From positions 1 through 64,000 of the forward strand of contig CATNCP010000008.1 in the NCBI GenBank assembly GCA_950096615.1: a stretch of 64,000 bases of DNA. Direction: 5' to 3'. Position 1 is the first letter of the stretch. The number at the start of each line of letters is the position of its first letter. The notes beneath the pieces were generated by a model. The model did not search any database. It saw only the letters and a list, made by a program, of their open reading frames with translations, and was not told the DNA's origin. This document shows, one piece after another, positions 52,554 through 60,514 of this stretch. Made by a program: the position numbers and the translations under genes. This DNA is from an uncultured Kangiella sp. Its GTDB lineage: Bacteria > Pseudomonadota > Gammaproteobacteria > Enterobacterales > Kangiellaceae.

Positions 52554-52593
52554 GGTAAGGAATTATCAATATAAACAACACAGAGTAATAAAT

Positions 52594-53415
52594 ATGGATT
52601 GGCTTCAGGCGGTATTTTTAGCATTGATTCAAGGACTTACTGAGTTCTTGCCGATTTCGAGTTCGGCGCATTTGATTCTGACGTCGAAGGTTTTAGGTTG
52701 GCAGGATCAGGGCTTGGCGTTTGATGTTGCTGTACATGTGGGTACTTTAACGGCGGTAATGATCTATTTCCGTAAAGAGATTGTGGAGATGGTTGTTGCT
52801 TGGTTTGGTTCTGTGACGGGGAAAGGGGCTACACCAAACTCGCGATTAGCGTGGGCGGTAATTTGGGGCACGATCCCTGTTGGTTTGTTCGGCTTGTTTC
52901 TAGAAGCTTTTGATATTGTTGATAATTATCTCCGCTCTATTCCCGTCATTGCGGCGACGACCATTATTTTTGGTTTGTTGTTGGGCTTTGCAGAAACCAG
53001 GTATAATGGAAAAAAGCCTCGAGACTTTAAAAACGAGTACGATTTAAGATTACGCGATGTGTTTACTATTGGTGTGGCGCAGGCATTGGCATTAATTCCG
53101 GGAACTTCGCGTTCAGGTATTACCATGACGGCAGCTGCGATGTTAGGTTTTTCGAGAACGGCGGCAGCGCGGTATTCTTTCTTGTTATCGATTCCAGCGA
53201 TTTTATTGCCCGGTGGCCTAAAGGGATATCAGTTGGTTGAAGAGGGCGCTAAGTTCGATTGGAGCTTTTTGATTCTGGGCATTATCGTTTCAGCAGTGAG
53301 CGCATTTGCTTGTATTCACTTCTTCTTAAAGTGGCTTGAAAAAATTGGCTTTATGCCTTTCGTCTGGTATCGCTTAGCGCTCGGTATCGGCTTACTGATA
53401 CTGTTCTATAGTTAG
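52594..53415 (+). CDS. uppP: Undecaprenyl-diphosphatase
   Basis: MDWLQAVFLALIQGLTEFLPISSSAHL, PGTSRSGITM. Confidence 0.98.
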   Translation: MDWLQAVFLALIQGLTEFLPISSSAHLILTSKVLGWQDQGLAFDVAVHVGTLTAVMIYFRKEIVEMVVAWFGSVTGKGATPNSRLAWAVIWGTIPVGLFGLFLEAFDIVDNYLRSIPVIAATTIIFGLLLGFAETRYNGKKPRDFKNEYDLRLRDVFTIGVAQALALIPGTSRSGITMTAAAMLGFSRTAAARYSFLLSIPAILLPGGLKGYQLVEEGAKFDWSFLILGIIVSAVSAFACIHFFLKWLEKIGFMPFVWYRLALGIGLLILFYS

Positions 53416-53438
53416 AAAGCGGCTTATTCAGCCGCTTT
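53416..53438. terminator. Bidirectional terminator overlapping the cca 3' end
   Basis: AAAGCGGCT-TATTC-AGCCGCTTT followed by T-rich sequence. Confidence 0.75.
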
Positions 53439-54659
53439 TTCTTTTTCCAGAACTGACTTTATTCGACGAATCTGCTCACGCTCAATAGCCTCGCCCAGTT
53501 TCGCACCTTCGTAGCCACGTTCAATAAAAGGTTGTGCATCAACTTTCTTAGAGATTTGGAAGCATTGACGAAGTAAGTCTCCCTGTGGATAGGGATTATC
53601 TTCGAGTCCTAAGCGGCCATTAAAGTCTGCTTCACAAGCTAAAATAAATTGCTCAAGGATGCTTTCTTTTTTATAAGCGCCGATAGACTTTAAAACTTTG
53701 TGTACAGTTTTGGGGCGCAGTTCGAACATTTTATGGCAGTGTAGGTGAAAGCGAGAAACCTGAATCGCAAGGTTCTGATAGTCCTTTGGTGCTTTAATTC
53801 TCTTGCAAAGCTTTTTAATTAAAGGAACCCCTGCTTCCTCGTGACCACGGTGTTGTGGCCATTGCTCTTCAGGCGTGACGCCTTTACCAAGATCATGAAC
53901 CACTGATGCGAAGCGAACGCAAATATCATCGGTCTTACGTGCGGCCTGTTCCAGAACCATCATAGTATGGATGCCCGTATCGATCTCGGGGTGCCACTTT
54001 TCTGGGTTTGGAATTCCCCATAAAACATCAATTTCAGGGAAAAGAACCTTCAAGGCTCCACAGTCTCGAAGAACTTCAAAGTAGACTTGAGGTGATTGAG
54101 TTGATAAAGCTTTGTGTGTTTCCACCCATACTCGTTCAACGGTTAAATACTCAAGCTCACCTTGGTTGGTTAGCTCGGTCATCAGCGCTAAGGTTTCTGG
54201 TGCTATAGTAAAGTCTAAATGATGGAACCGAGCCGCGAAGCGAGCGACACGCAATACGCGTAACGGATCTTCAGCAAAAGCTGGTGATATGTGCCTAAGG
54301 ACCTTGAGCTGTAGGTCTTTTTGCCCCTTGTATGGGTCCACTAAAGTGCCGTCTTCATGCTGCGCTATGGCGTTAATGGTTAAATCACGGCGCTGTAAAT
54401 CCTGTTCAAGGGTAATATCCGAGGAGAAGTTGACTTCAAAACCCTTATAACCACGACCAGATTTACGTTCGGTTCTGGCTAGAGCGTATTCCTCACCAGT
54501 TTCAGGGTGTAGGAATACAGGGAAGTCTTTCCCAACCTCTTTGAAGCCCTGCTGTTTCATCGCATCAGGAGTCGCTCCGACTACAACATAGTCATGATCA
54601 ACGACCGCTAAGCCGAGCAAATGGTCACGCACAGCGCCGCCTACAAGGTAAACTTCCAT
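53424..54659 (-). CDS. cca: Multifunctional CCA tRNA nucleotidyltransferase
   Basis: MEVYLVGGAVRDHLLG, DHDYVVVGATP, RRDLTINAIA, HD domain VVHDLGKG. Confidence 0.97.
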   Translation of the reverse strand: MEVYLVGGAVRDHLLGLAVVDHDYVVVGATPDAMKQQGFKEVGKDFPVFLHPETGEEYALARTERKSGRGYKGFEVNFSSDITLEQDLQRRDLTINAIAQHEDGTLVDPYKGQKDLQLKVLRHISPAFAEDPLRVLRVARFAARFHHLDFTIAPETLALMTELTNQGELEYLTVERVWVETHKALSTQSPQVYFEVLRDCGALKVLFPEIDVLWGIPNPEKWHPEIDTGIHTMMVLEQAARKTDDICVRFASVVHDLGKGVTPEEQWPQHRGHEEAGVPLIKKLCKRIKAPKDYQNLAIQVSRFHLHCHKMFELRPKTVHKVLKSIGAYKKESILEQFILACEADFNGRLGLEDNPYPQGDLLRQCFQISKKVDAQPFIERGYEGAKLGEAIEREQIRRIKSVLEKEKAAE

Positions 54660-54662
54660 AAA

Positions 54663-55127
54663 CTAGCTACAAACCTGAGTATTAGGGTTCTTTGCCATAC
54701 AGTGTAACAGGGTGTTGAGCTTTGGATCAGCTTTGTGGCAATTTTTTAAAGTGACTTGTTTTTTTAAGTTTTCTAGTTCGGTAAGTTTGTCGGCAAACTG
54801 CATATCATCAATGCTCCCTTGCGCTAATTCTTTCTCGATAGCCTTCTTATGGCCGGAATAGCTACTGCTAAAATGACCTATGGCCATTTTGCATTGATTG
54901 CTACTAAGAGGCTTCGTTTTCACGGGACGAGGCATCTGGATGATGTTCATATTATTCAGGTTTTGCGGTTTAGCCTTAATTCGCTTATCTTTAGGTGGCT
55001 TGTCCGAGTAATGGGTATTACCGTCCTTATCGACCCATTTATAGATTTTAGCGGGGCAATGCAGTGCGGCAAGGCTTAAGGCTAGAAGTAATAATGTGCG
55101 GCTTCCTGCAAGACATCTTGTGATCAT
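54663..55127 (-). CDS. DUF4124 domain-containing exported protein
   Basis: signal peptide, IYKWVDKDGNTHYSDKPP; internal Met start chosen. Confidence 0.85.
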   Translation of the reverse strand: MITRCLAGSRTLLLLALSLAALHCPAKIYKWVDKDGNTHYSDKPPKDKRIKAKPQNLNNMNIIQMPRPVKTKPLSSNQCKMAIGHFSSSYSGHKKAIEKELAQGSIDDMQFADKLTELENLKKQVTLKNCHKADPKLNTLLHCMAKNPNTQVCS

Positions 55128-55229
55128 AGCAATTGTACCGATCGTGGCTTTGTCATATATTACCCATAATAAGCAAAGCCTGAAACTTAAACAATAACTG
55201 CTCATTCATAGTGTGAGCGGCATTTATGT

Positions 55230-56930
55230 ATGTATAACGATTTTTTTGGATTCAAAAGTTCACCATTTACCATTGCGCCCGATCCTCGCTTTTTATTCAT
55301 GAGCGAGCGACACCGCGATGCTTTGGCGCATTTGCTTTACGGCATAGGCTCTGGCGGTGGCTTTGTTATGCTAACCGGGGAAGTGGGAACGGGTAAAACA
55401 ACCGTATGCCGCTGCTTATTAGAGCAACTGTCCAGTGACGTTCGTCTTGCCTATATCCTAAACCCAAAGCTGGATGCTATTGAGCTAATGGCAACCATGT
55501 GTGATGAATTGGGAATTCGTTATCAGCCGGGTGAAAAAAGTTTAAAAGCATTTACTGACTTATTAAGGGATTACCTGCTCGCTAATCACAAGAAAGGCCT
55601 CAATACCGTATTGATGATCGACGAGGCTCAAAATCTGAGCGTTGAGGTGATGGAGCAGATTCGCTTACTAACTAACTTAGAGACCAACGATAGAAAGTTA
55701 TTACAGATTATTCTTATCGGTCAGCCTGAACTACAGGAACTACTCGCCAAGAAAGAGCTGCGTCAATTAGCGCAAAGAATCACCGCTCGTTACCACTTGA
55801 AGCCCCTTAACTTGAATGAGACCGCTTCTTATATTGAGCATCGCTTGCGTATCGCTGGCCTACAACGACCACTTTTTAAATCTGCTTCCGTCAAAAAAAT
55901 TCACCAAGCGAGTGGCGGTATTCCACGATTGATCAATGTTATTTCAGACCGGTCGCTGCTCGGAGCTTTTGTTGAAAAGAAAAATGCTGTCACAGAGCCT
56001 ATCGTTAGAAGAGCTATTCCGGAAGTATTAGGTCATAACCACCCAGCAGTTCGTCAGAGCAGCAAAAGCTCTCGACTGATTTGGTTTGGCTTCGCCATAA
56101 CATTGTTATTGGCGGTTACAGCTTATTTGGTTATTACACAGTATCCTCAGAAAATTAAACAGCAAACGGTTGCTGAACCTACTGGAGAAGCTGTAGAAAA
56201 CCGTGGGCAACTTGACAGAAGCTCTGGTAAGCAAAAAAACGAAGTAAGCAATAGTTATGAAAAAAGTAATGACCAAGTCGCTCAAGAATTATGGGGCGAT
56301 CAAGGCTGGGATCGAAGTGGCTTAACATCCTCACGAAATTTATTTGCGCTATGGGGGGTGAGTTACTACCCCTATCAATCATCTAAGCCGTGTGACTTTG
56401 CACAAGACTATAACCTGAGCTGCGATTCAGGTGTAGCTGATTGGGACTATATTAAGCAGCTAAACAGACCTTTGAACTTAAAGTTTTCCACTAAAGAGTC
56501 AGGTGTTTTCTGGGGGACTTTGAAATCAATCCATGGTGAAAGTTTAGTGCTACAGTTTGGTGATAATGAAGTCCGCATGTCGCGAAAAAAGCTAAACCCA
56601 TTGTGGCAGGGTGAATACCAACTTTTTTGGAAAATGCCAGATGGTTTTGTTGAGCACACTAAGTTTGGTGATTCTGGGCCAGTAGTTCGCTGGCTAACAG
56701 ATGCAATCTATAATATTGATCACGTTAACATTACTCCAGCAGATCGCTTCACGAAGAAGGTTGAGGATTGGTTGATGTTATTTCAAATGGAGAATGGGTT
56801 AGTGGCAGATGGAATTTTAGGGAAGCACTCGGTGATAATGATTAATAATGAAGTGGTGACAAACATTCCAAAGTTGTTGCAGCAGCCATCAATACAAGGC
56901 TCTTCTTCAAAGCATCAGAGGGGCTACTAA
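55230..56930 (+). CDS. gspA: GspA/ExeA-like AAA ATPase with C-terminal peptidoglycan-binding region
   Basis: MYNDFFGFKSSPFTIAPDPRFLFMSERHRDALAHLLYGI, GEVGTGKTT; central TM. Confidence 0.93.
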   Translation: MYNDFFGFKSSPFTIAPDPRFLFMSERHRDALAHLLYGIGSGGGFVMLTGEVGTGKTTVCRCLLEQLSSDVRLAYILNPKLDAIELMATMCDELGIRYQPGEKSLKAFTDLLRDYLLANHKKGLNTVLMIDEAQNLSVEVMEQIRLLTNLETNDRKLLQIILIGQPELQELLAKKELRQLAQRITARYHLKPLNLNETASYIEHRLRIAGLQRPLFKSASVKKIHQASGGIPRLINVISDRSLLGAFVEKKNAVTEPIVRRAIPEVLGHNHPAVRQSSKSSRLIWFGFAITLLLAVTAYLVITQYPQKIKQQTVAEPTGEAVENRGQLDRSSGKQKNEVSNSYEKSNDQVAQELWGDQGWDRSGLTSSRNLFALWGVSYYPYQSSKPCDFAQDYNLSCDSGVADWDYIKQLNRPLNLKFSTKESGVFWGTLKSIHGESLVLQFGDNEVRMSRKKLNPLWQGEYQLFWKMPDGFVEHTKFGDSGPVVRWLTDAIYNIDHVNITPADRFTKKVEDWLMLFQMENGLVADGILGKHSVIMINNEVVTNIPKLLQQPSIQGSSSKHQRGY

Positions 56931-57631
56931 TGTCATATATTCTAGATGCTCTAAAGAAAAACAAATCAAAAGACGAGCAGGGCGAGGTCCCTGATTTATC
57001 CAGCGAGCACGCATATCACGAGTTCGAAGAAGAGAAGAGCATCACCCGATGGGTTTGGCCTGTGGTTGTTATGTTGCTGGTTTTAATTATTGGTGTATTG
57101 GGTTTTATGTTGCTGAATCCTTCTGCAAAAGAGGTTTCAGAGCAGTGGACACAAAAAAATCCGAACTCTTCTCAATTACAAGAAAGGTCTTCCGAATCTT
57201 CTGTAGTAGCCACGGGCAAGCCTTTAACTCCTAATAAAGCTACTTCTGACGCTAATGAGGACAGTAGGGCGGAAGGTGACACACAAATTGTGAATAAACC
57301 ACTTGAAGTATCAGAGCCCGTTGTACAGAAAGTTAAGCGCCGGGTAACCAGTAACACTAGGGACCCTAACCAAAGTCCAAGTAATGTTACAAAACAGGAA
57401 TCTGAACCTGCCGTTACTAAAGCCGACTTGCCAGCCTTAGTGTACACCACTCACATATACGCGACTCAACCTAAGGACCGCTTTGTGATGATTAATGGTA
57501 GAGCTTTAGCTGAAGGTGACACTATCAGTGATAAGTTGAAGGTTAAAGAAATATTGGAGAACGACTTGGTGGTGACCTATCAAGGCCAGGAATTTGTACT
57601 ACCTAGCCTTGAAGATGTGAATGTTGATTAG
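56930..57631 (+). CDS. gspB: GspB-like general secretion pathway protein
   Basis: MSYILDALKKNKSKDEQGEVP N-terminus, single TM, C-terminal GspB-like domain. Confidence 0.9.
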   Translation: MSYILDALKKNKSKDEQGEVPDLSSEHAYHEFEEEKSITRWVWPVVVMLLVLIIGVLGFMLLNPSAKEVSEQWTQKNPNSSQLQERSSESSVVATGKPLTPNKATSDANEDSRAEGDTQIVNKPLEVSEPVVQKVKRRVTSNTRDPNQSPSNVTKQESEPAVTKADLPALVYTTHIYATQPKDRFVMINGRALAEGDTISDKLKVKEILENDLVVTYQGQEFVLPSLEDVNVD

Positions 57632-58977
57632 TACGACCAACGAGCATTGCGTCGAACCGGCGCATTGAGCCAAAGCGCTAAATACATATCGCTACTAAAT
57701 TTATCATCTTGTTCAGATAAAATACCATTGCTGATAAAGTCTTGATGGAGCATATCTAAAACGACATCTAAGCCCATGGCATTATAGCCAGCATCGTTTT
57801 TTTGATAGAGTTTTAGTAGACCTGATAGCAGCTCTTTTTTACTGGTAAATTGCACTTTAAAGACTTTGCCAGACTGACTATCGGTAATTTCAGTGCTTGA
57901 TGGCTCCAAAGGACGAGGAACATGCTCGCGAATTTTATCATCAACATATTCGGCGTATTCATAGCTCGATTTTACAGACAACATTAAGTGTTTATCACGC
58001 TTGTCTATGAGGTGCGTATCTTCTTCTGTGCTCTGTTGTTCTTTTTCCGCTTGTAATGATGCAAAGTTAATAACGCTATCGCTACCAGTCAGATCTTTAA
58101 AGGCAGTCATCACTTGATTTTTTGAGTTAGGTAGACACTTCCAGTACGGAATATATTCGTACTTGCCTAAGGTTTCTATCATGCCCCATTCAATCAATAG
58201 ACGAATGGCTTTATGTCTTGCATCAACGATTGAATGTGAAACGGCATATCCAAGAGAGTTACCATCGACACTGATACCATAGCTTCTATCGTGACCGCGC
58301 TGGAACAGCTGTACGGTATTTGTTGAGCTACTGTGGTTAACAATATCGCCAACAAAACCGTGAGCAGTATAAAAATCCATGGTCATTCGAGCTGTATTCT
58401 TATCATCGAAACGACTAAGCTCGAGCTCGGTCTCACCGGTGCCGCCACCTACTTCTATCGAAGCGTCTCGTGAACGACGTGCGTTACGAATAAAACGATC
58501 ATACTCGGTTAGAGCACCATAAATCTGGATGGTGTCTTGACGGTAATGACTAGCGCCATAAGTATTAAAAAATGGATCCTTTTTACCGGGAGTCGCACCA
58601 TACTGGTAAGCGCTAATAATTTCTGTATCTTTTGGGATATGTACTAAACGAACGGGGCCGCCAATTTTCGAAGCGATACTTAATGCCATATTGGTAAAGT
58701 CATTCGGGATTTCGCTATTGGGATACTGTACGGTTGAAACATTGGTTGAATCGTTAACTGAAACTATAGCGATACGTAGGGGCTCAATGGTTCCATTGCC
58801 TGCAGCAAATCGGTACTCGGTTAGCATATCGCCAAAGCAACTCAAATAATCCGTAGTGGAGGTCTTTGTCTGCTTTGGATACTCTAGTTTTTTTGAAAAT
58901 TCAGTTGTCGTAGTAGAAACCGCACAGCCATTTATCATAGCGGCAACGGCAATGACTAAAAGTCCTTTTCTCATCAT
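57628..58977 (-). CDS. CsgG/HfaB-like outer-membrane lipoprotein with ~150-aa C-terminal extension
   Basis: lipobox INGCAV; order of features matches CsgG/HfaB: IAIVSVNDSTN, IYGALTEYD, MTMDFYTAHGFVGDIVNHSSSTNTVQLFQRG, HKAIRLLIEWGMIETLGKY. Confidence 0.65.
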   Translation of the reverse strand: MMRKGLLVIAVAAMINGCAVSTTTTEFSKKLEYPKQTKTSTTDYLSCFGDMLTEYRFAAGNGTIEPLRIAIVSVNDSTNVSTVQYPNSEIPNDFTNMALSIASKIGGPVRLVHIPKDTEIISAYQYGATPGKKDPFFNTYGASHYRQDTIQIYGALTEYDRFIRNARRSRDASIEVGGGTGETELELSRFDDKNTARMTMDFYTAHGFVGDIVNHSSSTNTVQLFQRGHDRSYGISVDGNSLGYAVSHSIVDARHKAIRLLIEWGMIETLGKYEYIPYWKCLPNSKNQVMTAFKDLTGSDSVINFASLQAEKEQQSTEEDTHLIDKRDKHLMLSVKSSYEYAEYVDDKIREHVPRPLEPSSTEITDSQSGKVFKVQFTSKKELLSGLLKLYQKNDAGYNAMGLDVVLDMLHQDFISNGILSEQDDKFSSDMYLALWLNAPVRRNARWSY

Positions 58978-58989
58978 GCTCTCCTAACC

Positions 58990-59382
58990 TTATCGCTTAA
59001 TAGCTATTGGGTTTCCTGAGCCGTCGTTGTAGATGATTAATTCATCCGCATCAACGCCAGGTAACACAAACACACTACCGTTTGCGGTTGGAATAATGTA
59101 CTCGTCTAACTCCTGAAGGATGTCTCTCCCTTCACGAATTGATTTCTTAACTGTGCCAATAATATCTGCTTTGATATAAGGGATATTGATTAGGTCAGCG
59201 CCATAACGACCGTAGAAACTGGTTGCTTTGCTGCCTAAACTTTTAGCTTGGTAACGCTCGTTAGCACTGGATTCTGTAGATGCGAATAAAAGTGCATGGA
59301 AGACACTAAGAAAACAAATACTCTTCAAAAGCAGTTTCTTGTCTCGTCCTCCTTGAAGAAAAGATAATGTTTTTGTGTTCAT
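58990..59382 (-). CDS. Small exported protein of unknown function in the CsgG-like operon
   Basis: signal peptide LLLKSICFLSVFHALLFASTESSANE; start chosen at internal Met preceded by an RBS. Confidence 0.75.
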   Translation of the reverse strand: MNTKTLSFLQGGRDKKLLLKSICFLSVFHALLFASTESSANERYQAKSLGSKATSFYGRYGADLINIPYIKADIIGTVKKSIREGRDILQELDEYIIPTANGSVFVLPGVDADELIIYNDGSGNPIAIKR

Positions 59383-59438
59383 AATTGTCTCCTTAATGTT
59401 TCCATGCGGCTGGTAGTGACCAGTGGGCAAAATAAAGC

Positions 59439-59777
59439 TTAGAAGCCGTATCCTGCATTAATCACAACAGAGCCAGCATTAGCTGCACCAATAGCTAAAG
59501 CACCGCGGCTTTTGTTGTGAATGACAGTTTTTTTGCGGCAAGGACAGCCGTTAACTACAACAGAACCTGCGTTTGCACGCTTACCTGATGCATATAAAAA
59601 GCTTTCTGAATATGAAAAGCCGTCATCGCTCGCTGAAGCTGCTAACATTTCGCCGCCTACAGCAACTGCATCACGTGAATCATTCATGACAACTAGCTTT
59701 CCACGTTCGTGAGCTGTGGCTGCTGAACCAGCAGCTGCAAGCAATGCAGCAATTGATAAAGTCGTTAATAATTTCAT
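59439..59777 (-). CDS. Small secreted beta-repeat-like protein (paralog 2)
   Basis: 112 aa; signal peptide MKLLTTLSIAALLAAAGSAATAHE; near-identical flanks to the upstream paralog; RBS GGAGA. Confidence 0.85.
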   Translation of the reverse strand: MKLLTTLSIAALLAAAGSAATAHERGKLVVMNDSRDAVAVGGEMLAASASDDGFSYSESFLYASGKRANAGSVVVNGCPCRKKTVIHNKSRGALAIGAANAGSVVINAGYGF

Positions 59778-59809
59778 AATAATCTCCATTTATTCAAAAT
59801 ATTGTTGCT

Positions 59810-59831
59810 GAGCCGCTAAGGTTAGCGACTC
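59810..59831 (-). other. Intercistronic hairpin between the two secreted paralogs
   Basis: GAGCCGCTAA-GG-TTAGCGACTC, 9/10 complementary. Confidence 0.5.
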
Positions 59832-59854
59832 TACTATCGCAACGTTATAATCGA

Positions 59855-60193
59855 TTACAGATCAAGACCTGCGTTGATCACAACTGAACCTGCGTTTGCT
59901 CCACCAATTGCTAGAGCGCCACGGCTTTTGTTATGAATAACGGTTTTTTTGCGGCATGGGCATCCATTAACCACAACAGAACCTGCATTTGCACGTTGGC
60001 CAGCCATTTCTAAATAAGAACCGCTAGCACTGAACCAGTTTGCAGAGAAGTTTTCAGAGATGATTTCACCGCCAACAGCAGTTGCATCTCTTGAATCATT
60101 CATAACGACCAATTTGCCACGCTCGTGAGCTGTTGCAGCTGATCCAGCAACAGCAAGTAGTGCAGCCAAAGATAATGTTGTTAATAGTTTCAT
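59855..60193 (-). CDS. Small secreted beta-repeat-like protein (paralog 1)
   Basis: 112 aa; signal peptide MKLLTTLSLAALLAVAGSAATAHE; strong AGGAGG RBS. Confidence 0.87.
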   Translation of the reverse strand: MKLLTTLSLAALLAVAGSAATAHERGKLVVMNDSRDATAVGGEIISENFSANWFSASGSYLEMAGQRANAGSVVVNGCPCRKKTVIHNKSRGALAIGGANAGSVVINAGLDL

Positions 60194-60514
60194 TACATCC
60201 TCCTAATTAGGATAGTTTTCCATGATACTCATTACTGAGTTATTTACTTTCCCTAGAACACTCTAGGCTTTCACTACCAATGTAATTTAAAAGCAAATTA
60301 CGATTAAAAATGTATACCCAAAAAGAATATAAAAGTAGGTGTCGAAAAAAATGACATGTTAGGAGGTGCTAATAAATTACTTTTAATGCAGTTTTGACTT
60401 GGATTGGGACTTAAGGTGAGGTTTGGGGGTGATCAAGTAGGCAAAAAGCAGCATAAAACTGTTTCATATCTGATACAGATTTGACAAGACGTGTCATAGG
60501 TGTCGGCTTTTTTA

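Noticed and set aside
52513-52593. 27-residue N-terminal extension of UppP in the ORF track
   Set aside because: Crosses an inverted repeat; the canonical UppP start is MDWLQAVFLALIQG at 52594
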